From CAZMXI01 sp964570205 (GTDB taxonomy: Bacteria > Planctomycetota > Phycisphaerae > Tepidisphaerales > Tepidisphaeraceae): a stretch of 36,320 bases of DNA. Below, piece by piece: positions 14,655 to 22,560 of this stretch; position 1 is the stretch's first letter, and each line of letters begins with the position of its first letter. Made by a program: the position numbers and the translations under genes. Location of the stretch: NCBI GenBank assembly GCA_964570205.1, contig CAZMXI010000024.1:1-36320 (forward strand). The letters are read 5' to 3'. The notes beneath the pieces are model-generated. The model did not search any database. It was not told the origin of the DNA and worked only from the letters and a program-made list of their open reading frames with translations.

Positions 14655-17600
14655 ATGAACACGTCGCGCAGGTTTCCGCACATCGCCATTCTGGCTCTGG
14701 CGGCCATCGCTTTCGCTGCCGTGAGGCACGCTCCCGCGGCCGAATACCGCGTGGGGTATCTGGCGGCGGCGACGCCTGCCCATGAACTTGGTGCGGAAGC
14801 CGGCGCCGGCTCGGCGCTGGCCGCGAAGCTGCGCAATGCCGAACTGATCTTCGTTCCCACCGATGGGCAATTCGTGAACGGCCGTCATCAGGCCGTGGCG
14901 CTCGCGGATTTCCGGGTGCTCTGGTACCACGAAGGCGACACGGACCAGCCCACCGCGGTCTCGGGCGCTCGGTCCTTTCCGATGTTGCGCAAGTACGTCG
15001 CCGACGGCGGAGGCCTCCTGCTTTCGGGCGCTGCCCTGTCGGTGGTCCACACCATGGGCGTTGAGCCCGCCAGGCCACGCGTGTTGCGTGGTGGCCGGGA
15101 TTCCTACACCGCGAGCCTGATCACACAACAACCCAAACACCCGATCTTCGCCGGCCTCAAGGGCTCCGGTCCGTTCGATGATGGGCCTATTCCGATCACC
15201 AGCGCGGGTTATCCCGCATTCTCCGACTTCCATGGCTCGGGCGGCCCGACCACCGGCATGCTCCTGGCGCGGGCCGGTTCCGCCGAGGAAAACCCCTTGG
15301 TCGAGTATCAGCTCGGCAGAGGCCGGATCATCGTCATGGGCTGGCGCCTGCCACATTACGCCGACGGTGCCAACACCCATCGGGCCAACCTCGAACGACT
15401 TGCCGCCAACATCCTTGACTATCTGGGCGATCCAGAGCAGTGGCAGAAGATCAGCATCGCTCAGCAGGCAACCCAGGCCACCGGCCCGGGCATCCCTGCC
15501 GAGCAGTGGGCTTCGCTCACCCTCGCTATCCATGATCTGGGCAGAACCTTCGGCGCTGCCTATCCAAGAGCCGCTCAGTACATTGAGGCCCTGAACAGCC
15601 TCCGGCAATCTCACGACCGCCTGGCCGCGGATCCCGCCAAGCGCGATGAGCTGGCACAGGTAACCGATGCTTTTCGGAAGCTGCGGAATGCCGCCCTGCT
15701 GGACAATCCGCTGATGAAGTTCGACCGACTGCTTCTTGTCCAGCGCAGCGCGGCCAACCTCGGCCTTCCCGCCAACTGGGAAAGCAACTCCAGCCTGAGC
15801 ACTTCCGGATTCGACAATCGCCTTTGCATCCTCTCACCGGTCCATCCCGAGGGCCGGTTGTCCACGTTCTATGTGCCACCGGTCGGAAGGTTTGTGGGGG
15901 ATGTGGATCTGCATTTTGACGGCGATCGCATCCTGTTCTCGATGCCCGGCGACAATGGCCGGTGGCAGGTGCATGAGTTGATGCTCAATCCCGGTGCGAA
16001 GCCTCGCGAGCTGCCGCTCATCCACGAGCCGGACATCGACAACTACGATGCGTGCTACCTGCCCGACGGCCGGATCATCTTCACTTCCACAGCCCCCTAC
16101 ATTGGCGTGCCTTGCGTCTACGGCGGCTCGCACATCACCAACACCTACCTGCTGGAACGGGATGGCTCGATTCGCCAGCTTACCGTGGACCAGGAGCACA
16201 ACTGGTGCCCCACCGTGCTGAACGATGGCCGGGTCATGTATCTGCGCTGGGAATATACCGACCTGCCGCACGCCCACTCTCGCCGCCTGTTCAGCATGAA
16301 TCCCGACGGCACCACGCAGATGGCGCTGCTCAGCACCAATTCCTACTTCCCCAACTCGTTCTTCTACGCCCGGCCGATTCCCGGCCATCCCACGCAGATT
16401 GTCGGCATCGCCACAGGGCACCATGGGAATGCGCGATCCGGCAGGTTGCTGATCGTCGATCCTGCCAGGGCAAGAAAGGAGGCCGAACCGGTTGTCCACG
16501 AGATTCCGGGGCGATCAGCCCCGGTGCGGGCGATCATCCGCGATCAGTTGACCGACGGCGTCTGGCCGCAGTTTCTGCATCCGTACCCACTCAGCGACAA
16601 GTACTTCCTCGTTTCGGCCAAGCCCAGCGCGAATGCGCCTTGGGGCATCTACCTCGTCGATGTCTTCAACAACATGGTCCTGCTGAAGGAAATGCCGGGA
16701 CATGCGCTGTTCGAGCCGATTTCTGTCCGCAAGACCGCCCCGCCGCCATCCATCCCCGATCGCGTTGACCTCAAACGCAAGGATGCGCTGGTCTATCTCA
16801 CCGACGTCTACATGGGCGACGGATTGAAGGGTATTCCGCGCGGCACGGTGAAGAAGCTCCGCGTATTCACCTATCACTTCAGCTACCGCGGCATGGGCGG
16901 GCTGCTCGGATCCATCGGCATGGATGGCCCATGGGACATCAAGCGTGTGCTGGGCACGGTGCCGGTGGAGACCGACGGGTCGGCTGTGTTCCGCATCCCT
17001 GCCAATACCCCGATCGCCGTCCAACCGCTGGACGGCGAGGGCAAAGCCCTCCAGCTCATGCGATCCTGGTTTACCGCCATGCCGGGCGAGACGCTCTCCT
17101 GCATTGGCTGTCATGAATCGCAGAACGGCGCACCACCAAGCGTTCATACCATGGCCGCGCGAAAGGCGCCGGCTGAGATTCACCCCTGGCGCGGCCCCGT
17201 GCGAGGCTTCGCGTTCCAACGCGAAGTACAACCCGTTCTGGATGCGCACTGCATCCGCTGCCACGATGGAACGCCAACCGCCGATGGCAAGCCCCTCGCC
17301 AGCCTTCGCGGCGACCAGATGATCACCGACTGGAGCACCGGCATTGCCGGCCATGTCGATCCATCTATCGGCGGCAAGTTCTCCGTTGCTTACGCCGAGT
17401 TGCACCGGTTCGTGCGGCGGCCGGGCATCGAAAGCAACATTCACCTCCTCTCGCCCATGGACTTCCATGCCGACAGCACTGAATTGGTTCAGATTCTACG
17501 ACGGGGCCATTACGGCGTGAGACTGAACGAGGAAGCGTGGGACCGGTTGATCACATGGATCGATCTGAATGCCCCATACCACGGCACCTGGACAGAAATG

Positions 17601-18662
17601 GTCGGCGAGAAGGCAGTCCGGCCCATCGCAGCCCGAAAGCGGGAACTCCTCAAGCGGTATACCGGTGTGGATGATGACCCAGAGCAGATCCCCGCCCGGG
17701 CAACCTATGTCTCACCCTCGCCGGCCGGGCAAACGGATGCCGCCCGGGCCATTCATCCAGCGCTCTCGGTCCCAGGCTGGCCGTTTGACGCGATCGAGGC
17801 GAGGCGACGCCAGGCGGCCGACGGCGACTTCCGCAAAACCCTCCAAGTTACCAACAAGCTGAGACTGGAACTCGTTCGCATCCCCGCGGGCGAATTCGTT
17901 ATGGGCGATTCGGCCGGACGCGAGTGGGAAGTGCCACCCCACCCCGCACGAATTGAAAAGGCTTTCTGGATAGGCAGGTACGAAATTACCAACGAACAGT
18001 ACGAAGCCTTTGATCCCCACCACGGCAGCGGCGTCGAGACCATGCACGGTTATCAGTTCGGCATGCACGGTTACCCTCTGAATCGGGCGAAGCAGCCCGT
18101 CGTCAGAGTCTCCTGGAACCAAGCGATGCGCTTCTGCCGATGGCTGTCAGAACGGACCGGCCAACGCTTCACTCTCCCTACCGAAGCTCAATGGGAATAC
18201 GCCTGCCGCGCCGGCTCGGCCGAAGAGTTCTCCTTTGGAAGCCTCGATGCCGACTATTCGAAACACGCCAATGTGGGCGACATACGCCTTCGCGAATTTG
18301 CCTTTGAGACGTACATTCAGCCGCGGCTGATATCCAGCCCCAACCGGTACGATGACTGGATTCCCCGGGATGACCGCTTCAACGACGGCGGCTTCGTATC
18401 TATGGATATAGGCCAATATGTTCCGAACGCCTGGGGACTGCACGACATGCACGGCAATGTCTGGGAGTGGACGCTCTCGGCGGACAGGCCCTACCTGCGC
18501 ATGGAGGGCGGCCGAGACGACCCCGAGGCATCCGGCAGGCTCATCGTTCGCGGCGGCTCCTGGTACGACCGACCCAAGCGGTGCACATCCACATTCCGGC
18601 TGAGCTACTGGCGCTATCAGCGGGCCTACAACGTGGGCTTCCGCGTGATGATGACGGATTGA
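14655..18662 (+). CDS. exported ThuA-like / hydrazine-synthase-alpha-like / diheme / SUMF1 multidomain protein
   Basis: This is a 1335-residue protein. The start at 14655 gives a signal peptide (1-28, ending APA). Residues 30-260 resemble ThuA-type amidotransferase-like folds (VLWYHEGDTDQP, VADGGGLLLSGAA, GRGRIIVMGWRLPHY). Residues ~350-800 match the middle region of the hydrazine synthase alpha subunit family, a TolB-like propeller with FVGDVDLHFDGDRILFSM, EPDIDNYDACYLPDGRIIF, HNWCPTVLNDGRVMY and ATGHHG. Two c-type heme motifs follow: CIGCH (816-820) and CIRCH (866-870). Residues 1075-1330 form an FGE/SUMF1 domain (LPTEAQWEYACRAG, LHDMHGNVWEW, VRGGSW). Of the two catalytic FGE cysteines only one position is Cys (about 1309); the other is Asp. 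The protein is periplasmic and its function is unknown, perhaps redox chemistry or ligand capture. A shorter-N-terminus homologue lies at 22561. Confidence 0.82.
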   Translation: MNTSRRFPHIAILALAAIAFAAVRHAPAAEYRVGYLAAATPAHELGAEAGAGSALAAKLRNAELIFVPTDGQFVNGRHQAVALADFRVLWYHEGDTDQPTAVSGARSFPMLRKYVADGGGLLLSGAALSVVHTMGVEPARPRVLRGGRDSYTASLITQQPKHPIFAGLKGSGPFDDGPIPITSAGYPAFSDFHGSGGPTTGMLLARAGSAEENPLVEYQLGRGRIIVMGWRLPHYADGANTHRANLERLAANILDYLGDPEQWQKISIAQQATQATGPGIPAEQWASLTLAIHDLGRTFGAAYPRAAQYIEALNSLRQSHDRLAADPAKRDELAQVTDAFRKLRNAALLDNPLMKFDRLLLVQRSAANLGLPANWESNSSLSTSGFDNRLCILSPVHPEGRLSTFYVPPVGRFVGDVDLHFDGDRILFSMPGDNGRWQVHELMLNPGAKPRELPLIHEPDIDNYDACYLPDGRIIFTSTAPYIGVPCVYGGSHITNTYLLERDGSIRQLTVDQEHNWCPTVLNDGRVMYLRWEYTDLPHAHSRRLFSMNPDGTTQMALLSTNSYFPNSFFYARPIPGHPTQIVGIATGHHGNARSGRLLIVDPARARKEAEPVVHEIPGRSAPVRAIIRDQLTDGVWPQFLHPYPLSDKYFLVSAKPSANAPWGIYLVDVFNNMVLLKEMPGHALFEPISVRKTAPPPSIPDRVDLKRKDALVYLTDVYMGDGLKGIPRGTVKKLRVFTYHFSYRGMGGLLGSIGMDGPWDIKRVLGTVPVETDGSAVFRIPANTPIAVQPLDGEGKALQLMRSWFTAMPGETLSCIGCHESQNGAPPSVHTMAARKAPAEIHPWRGPVRGFAFQREVQPVLDAHCIRCHDGTPTADGKPLASLRGDQMITDWSTGIAGHVDPSIGGKFSVAYAELHRFVRRPGIESNIHLLSPMDFHADSTELVQILRRGHYGVRLNEEAWDRLITWIDLNAPYHGTWTEMVGEKAVRPIAARKRELLKRYTGVDDDPEQIPARATYVSPSPAGQTDAARAIHPALSVPGWPFDAIEARRRQAADGDFRKTLQVTNKLRLELVRIPAGEFVMGDSAGREWEVPPHPARIEKAFWIGRYEITNEQYEAFDPHHGSGVETMHGYQFGMHGYPLNRAKQPVVRVSWNQAMRFCRWLSERTGQRFTLPTEAQWEYACRAGSAEEFSFGSLDADYSKHANVGDIRLREFAFETYIQPRLISSPNRYDDWIPRDDRFNDGGFVSMDIGQYVPNAWGLHDMHGNVWEWTLSADRPYLRMEGGRDDPEASGRLIVRGGSWYDRPKRCTSTFRLSYWRYQRAYNVGFRVMMTD

Positions 18663-18725
18663 CCAGGGCGGCCTTCTGGAAAAACGAAGTCGGCAATTCG
18701 TTGTACTGGTAAGCGGCGATGAGGC

Positions 18726-18744
18726 GGGTATATTCCGAATACCC
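18726..18744. other. small hairpin in the 178-bp gap before the VOC gene
   Basis: GGGTAT (18726-18731) pairs with ATACCC (18739-18744) around a 7-nt loop. It overlaps a TATATT that could be a -10 element. A terminator is unlikely because no U-tract follows. Confidence 0.3.
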
Positions 18745-18840
18745 TGAACCGCAGGCAGACCGGAAGCAGAATGGTGGCGGAGAGCTTGCCTAATGCAATC
18801 GTTTGCACTAAGGTCTCCGCCGCACAGCAGAGGAGCGGCT

Positions 18841-19164
18841 ATGAGCATGGGCAAGTTTCATCACTTTGGCGTTCCGACCAAGACCGTGCGCGATGGCGAA
18901 ACCTACATCGCCGGTGGCAAGGTCTTCGTGACCGACCCCGAGAGCCATCCATATCGCATCGAGTTTGTGCGCTTTGAGGCCGACAGCCCGATGCACGAAG
19001 CCGTGCAAAGGTCCCCCCACGCCGCATTTGTTGTTGACAGTCTCGATGAGGCCCTGAAGGGCCGGAACATCATCATCCCCCCCTTCGACGCAACGGACAC
19101 CCTGCGCGTGGCATTCATCACGGACGGGGAAGCCGTCCTGGAACTGATGGAAATGCGCAAATAG
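18841..19164 (+). CDS. VOC (glyoxalase/bleomycin-resistance-like) fold small protein
   Basis: This 107-residue protein begins MSMGKFHHFGVPT, with AGGAG 5 nt upstream (18831-18835). It shows the paired beta-alpha-beta-beta-beta layout of the vicinal oxygen chelate fold: FHHFGVPT strand, IEFVRFEADSPMHEAV, PHAAFVVDSLDEALKG and a final VAFITDGEAVLELMEM. His7 or His8 and the closing Glu are candidate metal ligands. Members include glyoxalases, epimerases and isomerases. It is the first gene of the tight VOC-dhaK-dhaL-aldolase-cupin run, so an isomerisation or a substrate-binding role in the same pathway is plausible (inference). Confidence 0.68.
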   Translation: MSMGKFHHFGVPTKTVRDGETYIAGGKVFVTDPESHPYRIEFVRFEADSPMHEAVQRSPHAAFVVDSLDEALKGRNIIIPPFDATDTLRVAFITDGEAVLELMEMRK

Positions 19165-19201
19165 GTCAGAGAAGCCGAGCTATGGGAAGAAAGGACACCG
19201 C

Positions 19202-20206
19202 ATGCCGATGAAGAAGTTCCTCAACCAGCCGGAGAACCTGGTCAGCGAGTTGCTCGAAGGATTCGTGCTTGCCAACGCCGGCAAGGTCAAGCTCGTCGGG
19301 TCAAACCTGGTCGTCCGGGCGCAGGAAAAGTCCAAGGACAAGGTCGCCATCGTCACCCTCGGCGGCAGCGGCCATGAGCCCGCCCTGAGCGGTTACGTCG
19401 GGCTGGGCATGCTCGACATCAGCGTGCCGGGCGAGATCTTCGCTGCCCCCGGCCCACCCCGAGTGATCGAGGCGTTGCGTCTGGCAAACCGCCCCGCCGG
19501 AGTCCTTTTTGTCGTGCTCAATCATGCCGGCGATGTCATGACGGCCAACATCGTCATGCAGATGGCCAAGAAGGAAGGCCTGAACGTCAGGCAGATTCTT
19601 ACGCAGGAAGACATTTCCGGCGGCCCGCGTGGCGCTGAGGGCACCGACCGTCGCGGCCTGGTCGGCTGCTTCCCGGTCATCAAGATCGCCGGCGCGGCCG
19701 CCGAGCAGGGCAAGAGCCTGGATGAGGTCGTCGCTGTCGCCGAGAAGATGAACCAGAACATGGCGACGCTCGCGGTCGCCGTCACCGGCGCTACCCATCC
19801 CAGCACCGGGCAGGTCATCGCCGAACTGCCGGCCGATGAAATGGTCGTCGGCATGGGCCAGCATGGCGAGGCCGGCCAGGGCGCACAGAAGATGGCCACC
19901 GCCGACCGCACCGCCGAGATCATGCTCCCGCTGCTCCTGAAGGACCTGAACGTCCAGGCGGGCGAGGAACTGCTGGTCATGCTCAACGGCGTCGGCTCGA
20001 CCACGCTCATGGAGCTCTACATCGTCCTGCGCAGCGTGAGAAAGCTGCTGGATCAGAAGCAGATCAAGCTCGCCCGCGCCCTTGTCGGCGAATTCCTCAC
20101 GGTCCAGGAAATGGGCGGATTCCAGATGTTCGCCGCGAAGATGGACAAGGAACTGCTGACGCTGTGGGATGCCCCATGCGATGCGCCGGCTCTGACGGTG
20201 CGGTGA
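19202..20206 (+). CDS. dhaK: dihydroxyacetone kinase, DhaK-type substrate-binding subunit
   Basis: This 334-residue DhaK homologue has AAAGGA upstream and 37 bp to the VOC gene. GGSGHEP (54-60, His58), NHAGDVMTAN (107-116, Asp111) and MGQHGEAGQG (218-227, His221) correspond to the His, Asp and hemiaminal-forming His of E. coli DhaK. The substrate carbonyl should therefore be bound covalently as in dihydroxyacetone kinases. DhaK carries the ketose and works with the nucleotide-binding DhaL. Gln220 replaces the usual Ile next to the reactive His, and the DDVA segment is replaced by QEDISGGPR. These changes suggest a substrate other than dihydroxyacetone, such as a four- or five-carbon ketose (inference). 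Confidence 0.88.
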   Translation: MPMKKFLNQPENLVSELLEGFVLANAGKVKLVGSNLVVRAQEKSKDKVAIVTLGGSGHEPALSGYVGLGMLDISVPGEIFAAPGPPRVIEALRLANRPAGVLFVVLNHAGDVMTANIVMQMAKKEGLNVRQILTQEDISGGPRGAEGTDRRGLVGCFPVIKIAGAAAEQGKSLDEVVAVAEKMNQNMATLAVAVTGATHPSTGQVIAELPADEMVVGMGQHGEAGQGAQKMATADRTAEIMLPLLLKDLNVQAGEELLVMLNGVGSTTLMELYIVLRSVRKLLDQKQIKLARALVGEFLTVQEMGGFQMFAAKMDKELLTLWDAPCDAPALTVR

Positions 20207-20253
20207 CAGCAAGACCCGCAGCCCAAGACCGGGGTTTCATCGAAGATGTCAAG

Positions 20254-20904
20254 ATGTCTAGCACAATCACATATTCACAAATGGTCAGCATGTTCCGCGC
20301 CGCTGCCGGGCGGATTCGCGAGAACGTGGCGCTGCTGACAAAGCTCGACTCGGTCGGCGGCGACGGCGACCATGGCACGACCATTCTGCGGGCTGTGGAG
20401 ACCGTCGAGAGGATCTTTGCCCACCCGTCGTCGCCGCAGATCGGAGCTAAGGATCTGCTTGAGGCCATCGGTTGGGCGGTGATGGGCGTGGACGGTGGGG
20501 CCACCGGGCCGCTATTGGGCACGTTTATCGGCGGGATGGCCGAGCCGGCGGCGGGCAAATCGGAACTGAACGCCCGCGACTTGGCGGCCGCCCTGGAAGC
20601 GGGCCTGATGGCCCTTCAGCAACAAACGAAGGCGCGCGTGGGCGACAAGACCATGATGGACGCACTTGTGCCGGCAGTGGCGGCAGCGCGTGAGGCGGCG
20701 AATGGCGGCGGCGGTGTAGCCGCCGTGCTGCAGGCCGCCGCCGAAGCCGCCACCCACGGCGCGGAGTCCACCAGTAAGCTGGCAGCGAAGTTCGGCCGGG
20801 CCAAGAATATCGGTACGCAGAGCATCGGCTCGCCCGATGCCGGGGCCACTTCCATCTCGTTCATTTTTAGAGGCCTTTTCGAAGGATTCCAGAACAATGG
20901 CTGA
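20254..20904 (+). CDS. dhaL: dihydroxyacetone kinase, DhaL-type nucleotide-binding subunit
   Basis: The 216-residue DhaL homologue starts at 20254, where the family begins; the upstream in-frame extension shows no homology. LDSVGGDGDHGT (31-42) supplies the three Asp residues that hold magnesium and nucleotide (D32, D37, D39). GATGPLLGTFIGG, GDKTMMDAL and SPDAGATS (193-200) are the other family signatures. No DhaM is present in the window, so the phosphate donor may be ATP directly or a phosphotransferase encoded elsewhere. Its last 8 nt overlap the start of the aldolase gene, indicating translational coupling. Confidence 0.88.
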   Translation: MSSTITYSQMVSMFRAAAGRIRENVALLTKLDSVGGDGDHGTTILRAVETVERIFAHPSSPQIGAKDLLEAIGWAVMGVDGGATGPLLGTFIGGMAEPAAGKSELNARDLAAALEAGLMALQQQTKARVGDKTMMDALVPAVAAAREAANGGGGVAAVLQAAAEAATHGAESTSKLAAKFGRAKNIGTQSIGSPDAGATSISFIFRGLFEGFQNNG

Positions 20905-21796
20905 AGCATCCAAAGGCGAAATCGCCGAGAAAAAAGACTTCCAGACGGGTGTGCCCATGCAGACGCCCGGCTTCTTCCTGCGCGGCTCGGCCCACCTCGA
21001 CTGGGGCGTGAAGAACCGCCTCAGCCGGATCTTTAACTCGAAGACCGGCCGGACCGTCATGCTCGCGTTCGACCACGGTTACATCATGGGCCCCACATCC
21101 GGCCTTGAGCGCATGGACCTGGCCATCCCGCCGCTCATCCCATTCGTGGACTGCCTCATGTGCACGCGCGGGGGCCTGCGCGCCTGCGTGCCACCGGAGG
21201 CCAACAAGCCCGTCGTCATGCGCTGCTCCACCGGCGCGACGATCCTCAAGGAACTGAGCAACGAGGTCATCGGCGTCAGCGTCGAGGATGCCATCCGCAT
21301 GGGCGCCAGCGCCATCACCACGCAGGTTTACATCGGCGGGCCCTACGAGAAGGAAACCCTCGACAACCTCGGCCAGCTCATCAACGAAGGCTATCGCTAC
21401 GGCATTCCCACCCTGGGCGTCACCGCCGTCGGCAAGGAACTCGCCCGCGATTCGCGCTACCTCGGGCTGGCGTGCCGCGTCATCGCCGAGCTGGGCGCGC
21501 ATTTCGTCAAGACCTACTTCTGCGAGCCCGGATTTGACGAGGTCGTCGCCGGCACGCCCGTGCCCATCGTCATCGCCGGCGGCAAGAAGCTGCCCGAGCT
21601 CGACGCCCTCAAGATGGCCTACAAGGCTATTCAGCACGGCGCTGCCGGCGTGGACATGGGCCGCAACATTTTCTGCGCCGACGATCCCGTCGCGATGGTT
21701 CAGGCCGTCTACGCCATCGTCCACAAGAACGAAAAGCCCGAAGCGGCGTTCGAACTATACAAGGGGCTCAAGAGCGACCGGGCCAAGTCGAAATAA
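20897..21796 (+). CDS. LsrF-like class I aldolase/thiolase
   Basis: This 299-residue TIM-barrel enzyme of the DeoC/LacD/LsrF family starts at 20897 inside the dhaL stop region, with GAAGGA 10 nt upstream. TVMLAFDHGYIMGPTSGLE (53-71), FVKTYFCEPGFDEVV (203-217, with the Schiff-base Lys205) and VIAGGKK plus GVDMGRNIF as phosphate-binding loops match LsrF, whose lysine is at a similar place. LsrF transfers an acetyl group from the phosphorylated autoinducer-2 product to coenzyme A. Here, coupling to dhaKL suggests it splits the ketose phosphate that DhaKL makes. An N-terminal extension of about 30 residues is unusual. The exact reaction is not provable from sequence. Confidence 0.82.
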   Translation: MAEASKGEIAEKKDFQTGVPMQTPGFFLRGSAHLDWGVKNRLSRIFNSKTGRTVMLAFDHGYIMGPTSGLERMDLAIPPLIPFVDCLMCTRGGLRACVPPEANKPVVMRCSTGATILKELSNEVIGVSVEDAIRMGASAITTQVYIGGPYEKETLDNLGQLINEGYRYGIPTLGVTAVGKELARDSRYLGLACRVIAELGAHFVKTYFCEPGFDEVVAGTPVPIVIAGGKKLPELDALKMAYKAIQHGAAGVDMGRNIFCADDPVAMVQAVYAIVHKNEKPEAAFELYKGLKSDRAKSK

Positions 21797-21805
21797 GGAG
21801 TGACT

Positions 21806-22474
21806 ATGAGCAGTATCAGCAGACGCACCGTTCTGGGTGGAATCGTTGCCGGCAGCGCGACCATGCTCAGCTCCGGCTGTGCAACTGGAGCGGCCTCGAG
21901 GGCTCCCATGAAGCAATACAAGAACTCGGATTTCTACGCCAACGGCCAATTTGACGCCAAGGCCGCCAAAGAGGCTTACTACGAGATGATGCGGTACTAC
22001 GACTACCCCATCGTCGACCGCCTCAAGACCGACGAATTCTGGGCGCTGGATTTCGGCCTGGGCAATTTCCTCGAAGCCGGCATGGCCGGGATCTTCTGGG
22101 TCAACAACAAGCAGCACAACTACTTCGGGCATGAGATTTATCTCCTGCCCGGCCAGGCCATCCCCGAGCACAAGCACGTCGCCACCGATGTGGCCTGCAA
22201 GCTCGAGGGCTGGCAACCCCGGCACGGCTGGATCTATCTGTTTGGGGAAGGCACGCCCTCGACCGAGTTCACCGAGCCGGTGCCGCCGCTACACAAGGAA
22301 TGCGCCAAGACCAAGTGCGTTGGCATTCTGAAAGCCGGCCAAGTTGCGGGTCTCGCCAGGCCGGAGGAATGGCATTTCATGAAAGCCGGCCCTGAAGGGG
22401 CGATCGTCACCGAGTACGCCACTTACCATGATGGCGCTGGCCTGCGCTTCAGCCATCCCAAGGTGAAGATGTAG
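21806..22474 (+). CDS. cupin-fold, D-lyxose-isomerase-like Tat lipoprotein
   Basis: This 222-residue protein starts at 21806, with AAGGAG overlapping the stop codon of the aldolase. The N-terminus carries SRRTVLGG (about 5-12) and a lipobox LSSGC (about 21-25), so it is probably exported folded through the Tat system and lipidated. The body resembles metal-dependent sugar isomerases of the cupin fold: GHEIYLLPGQAIPEHKHVAT (shown in outline), WIYLFGEG and EWHFMKAG. His/His/Glu metal ligands are plausible in PEHKHV and nearby. D-Lyxose isomerase interconverts aldose and ketose. A periplasmic isomerase ahead of a cytoplasmic kinase would fit this operon, although uptake genes are not seen. Confidence 0.7.
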   Translation: MSSISRRTVLGGIVAGSATMLSSGCATGAASRAPMKQYKNSDFYANGQFDAKAAKEAYYEMMRYYDYPIVDRLKTDEFWALDFGLGNFLEAGMAGIFWVNNKQHNYFGHEIYLLPGQAIPEHKHVATDVACKLEGWQPRHGWIYLFGEGTPSTEFTEPVPPLHKECAKTKCVGILKAGQVAGLARPEEWHFMKAGPEGAIVTEYATYHDGAGLRFSHPKVKM

Positions 22475-22560
22475 GCCTCGCTGCCTCGCGGTAACGCACT
22501 CCCGCCAGAGCGGTACATAAGGGCAGACTGAACCCGAGGTTGTTGAGCGGAGTTGGATCA

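Noticed and set aside
13863..15614. 583-aa minus-strand frame across ispD and the giant protein gene
   Set aside because: Long antisense frame crossing two recognised genes, typical of GC-rich third positions.
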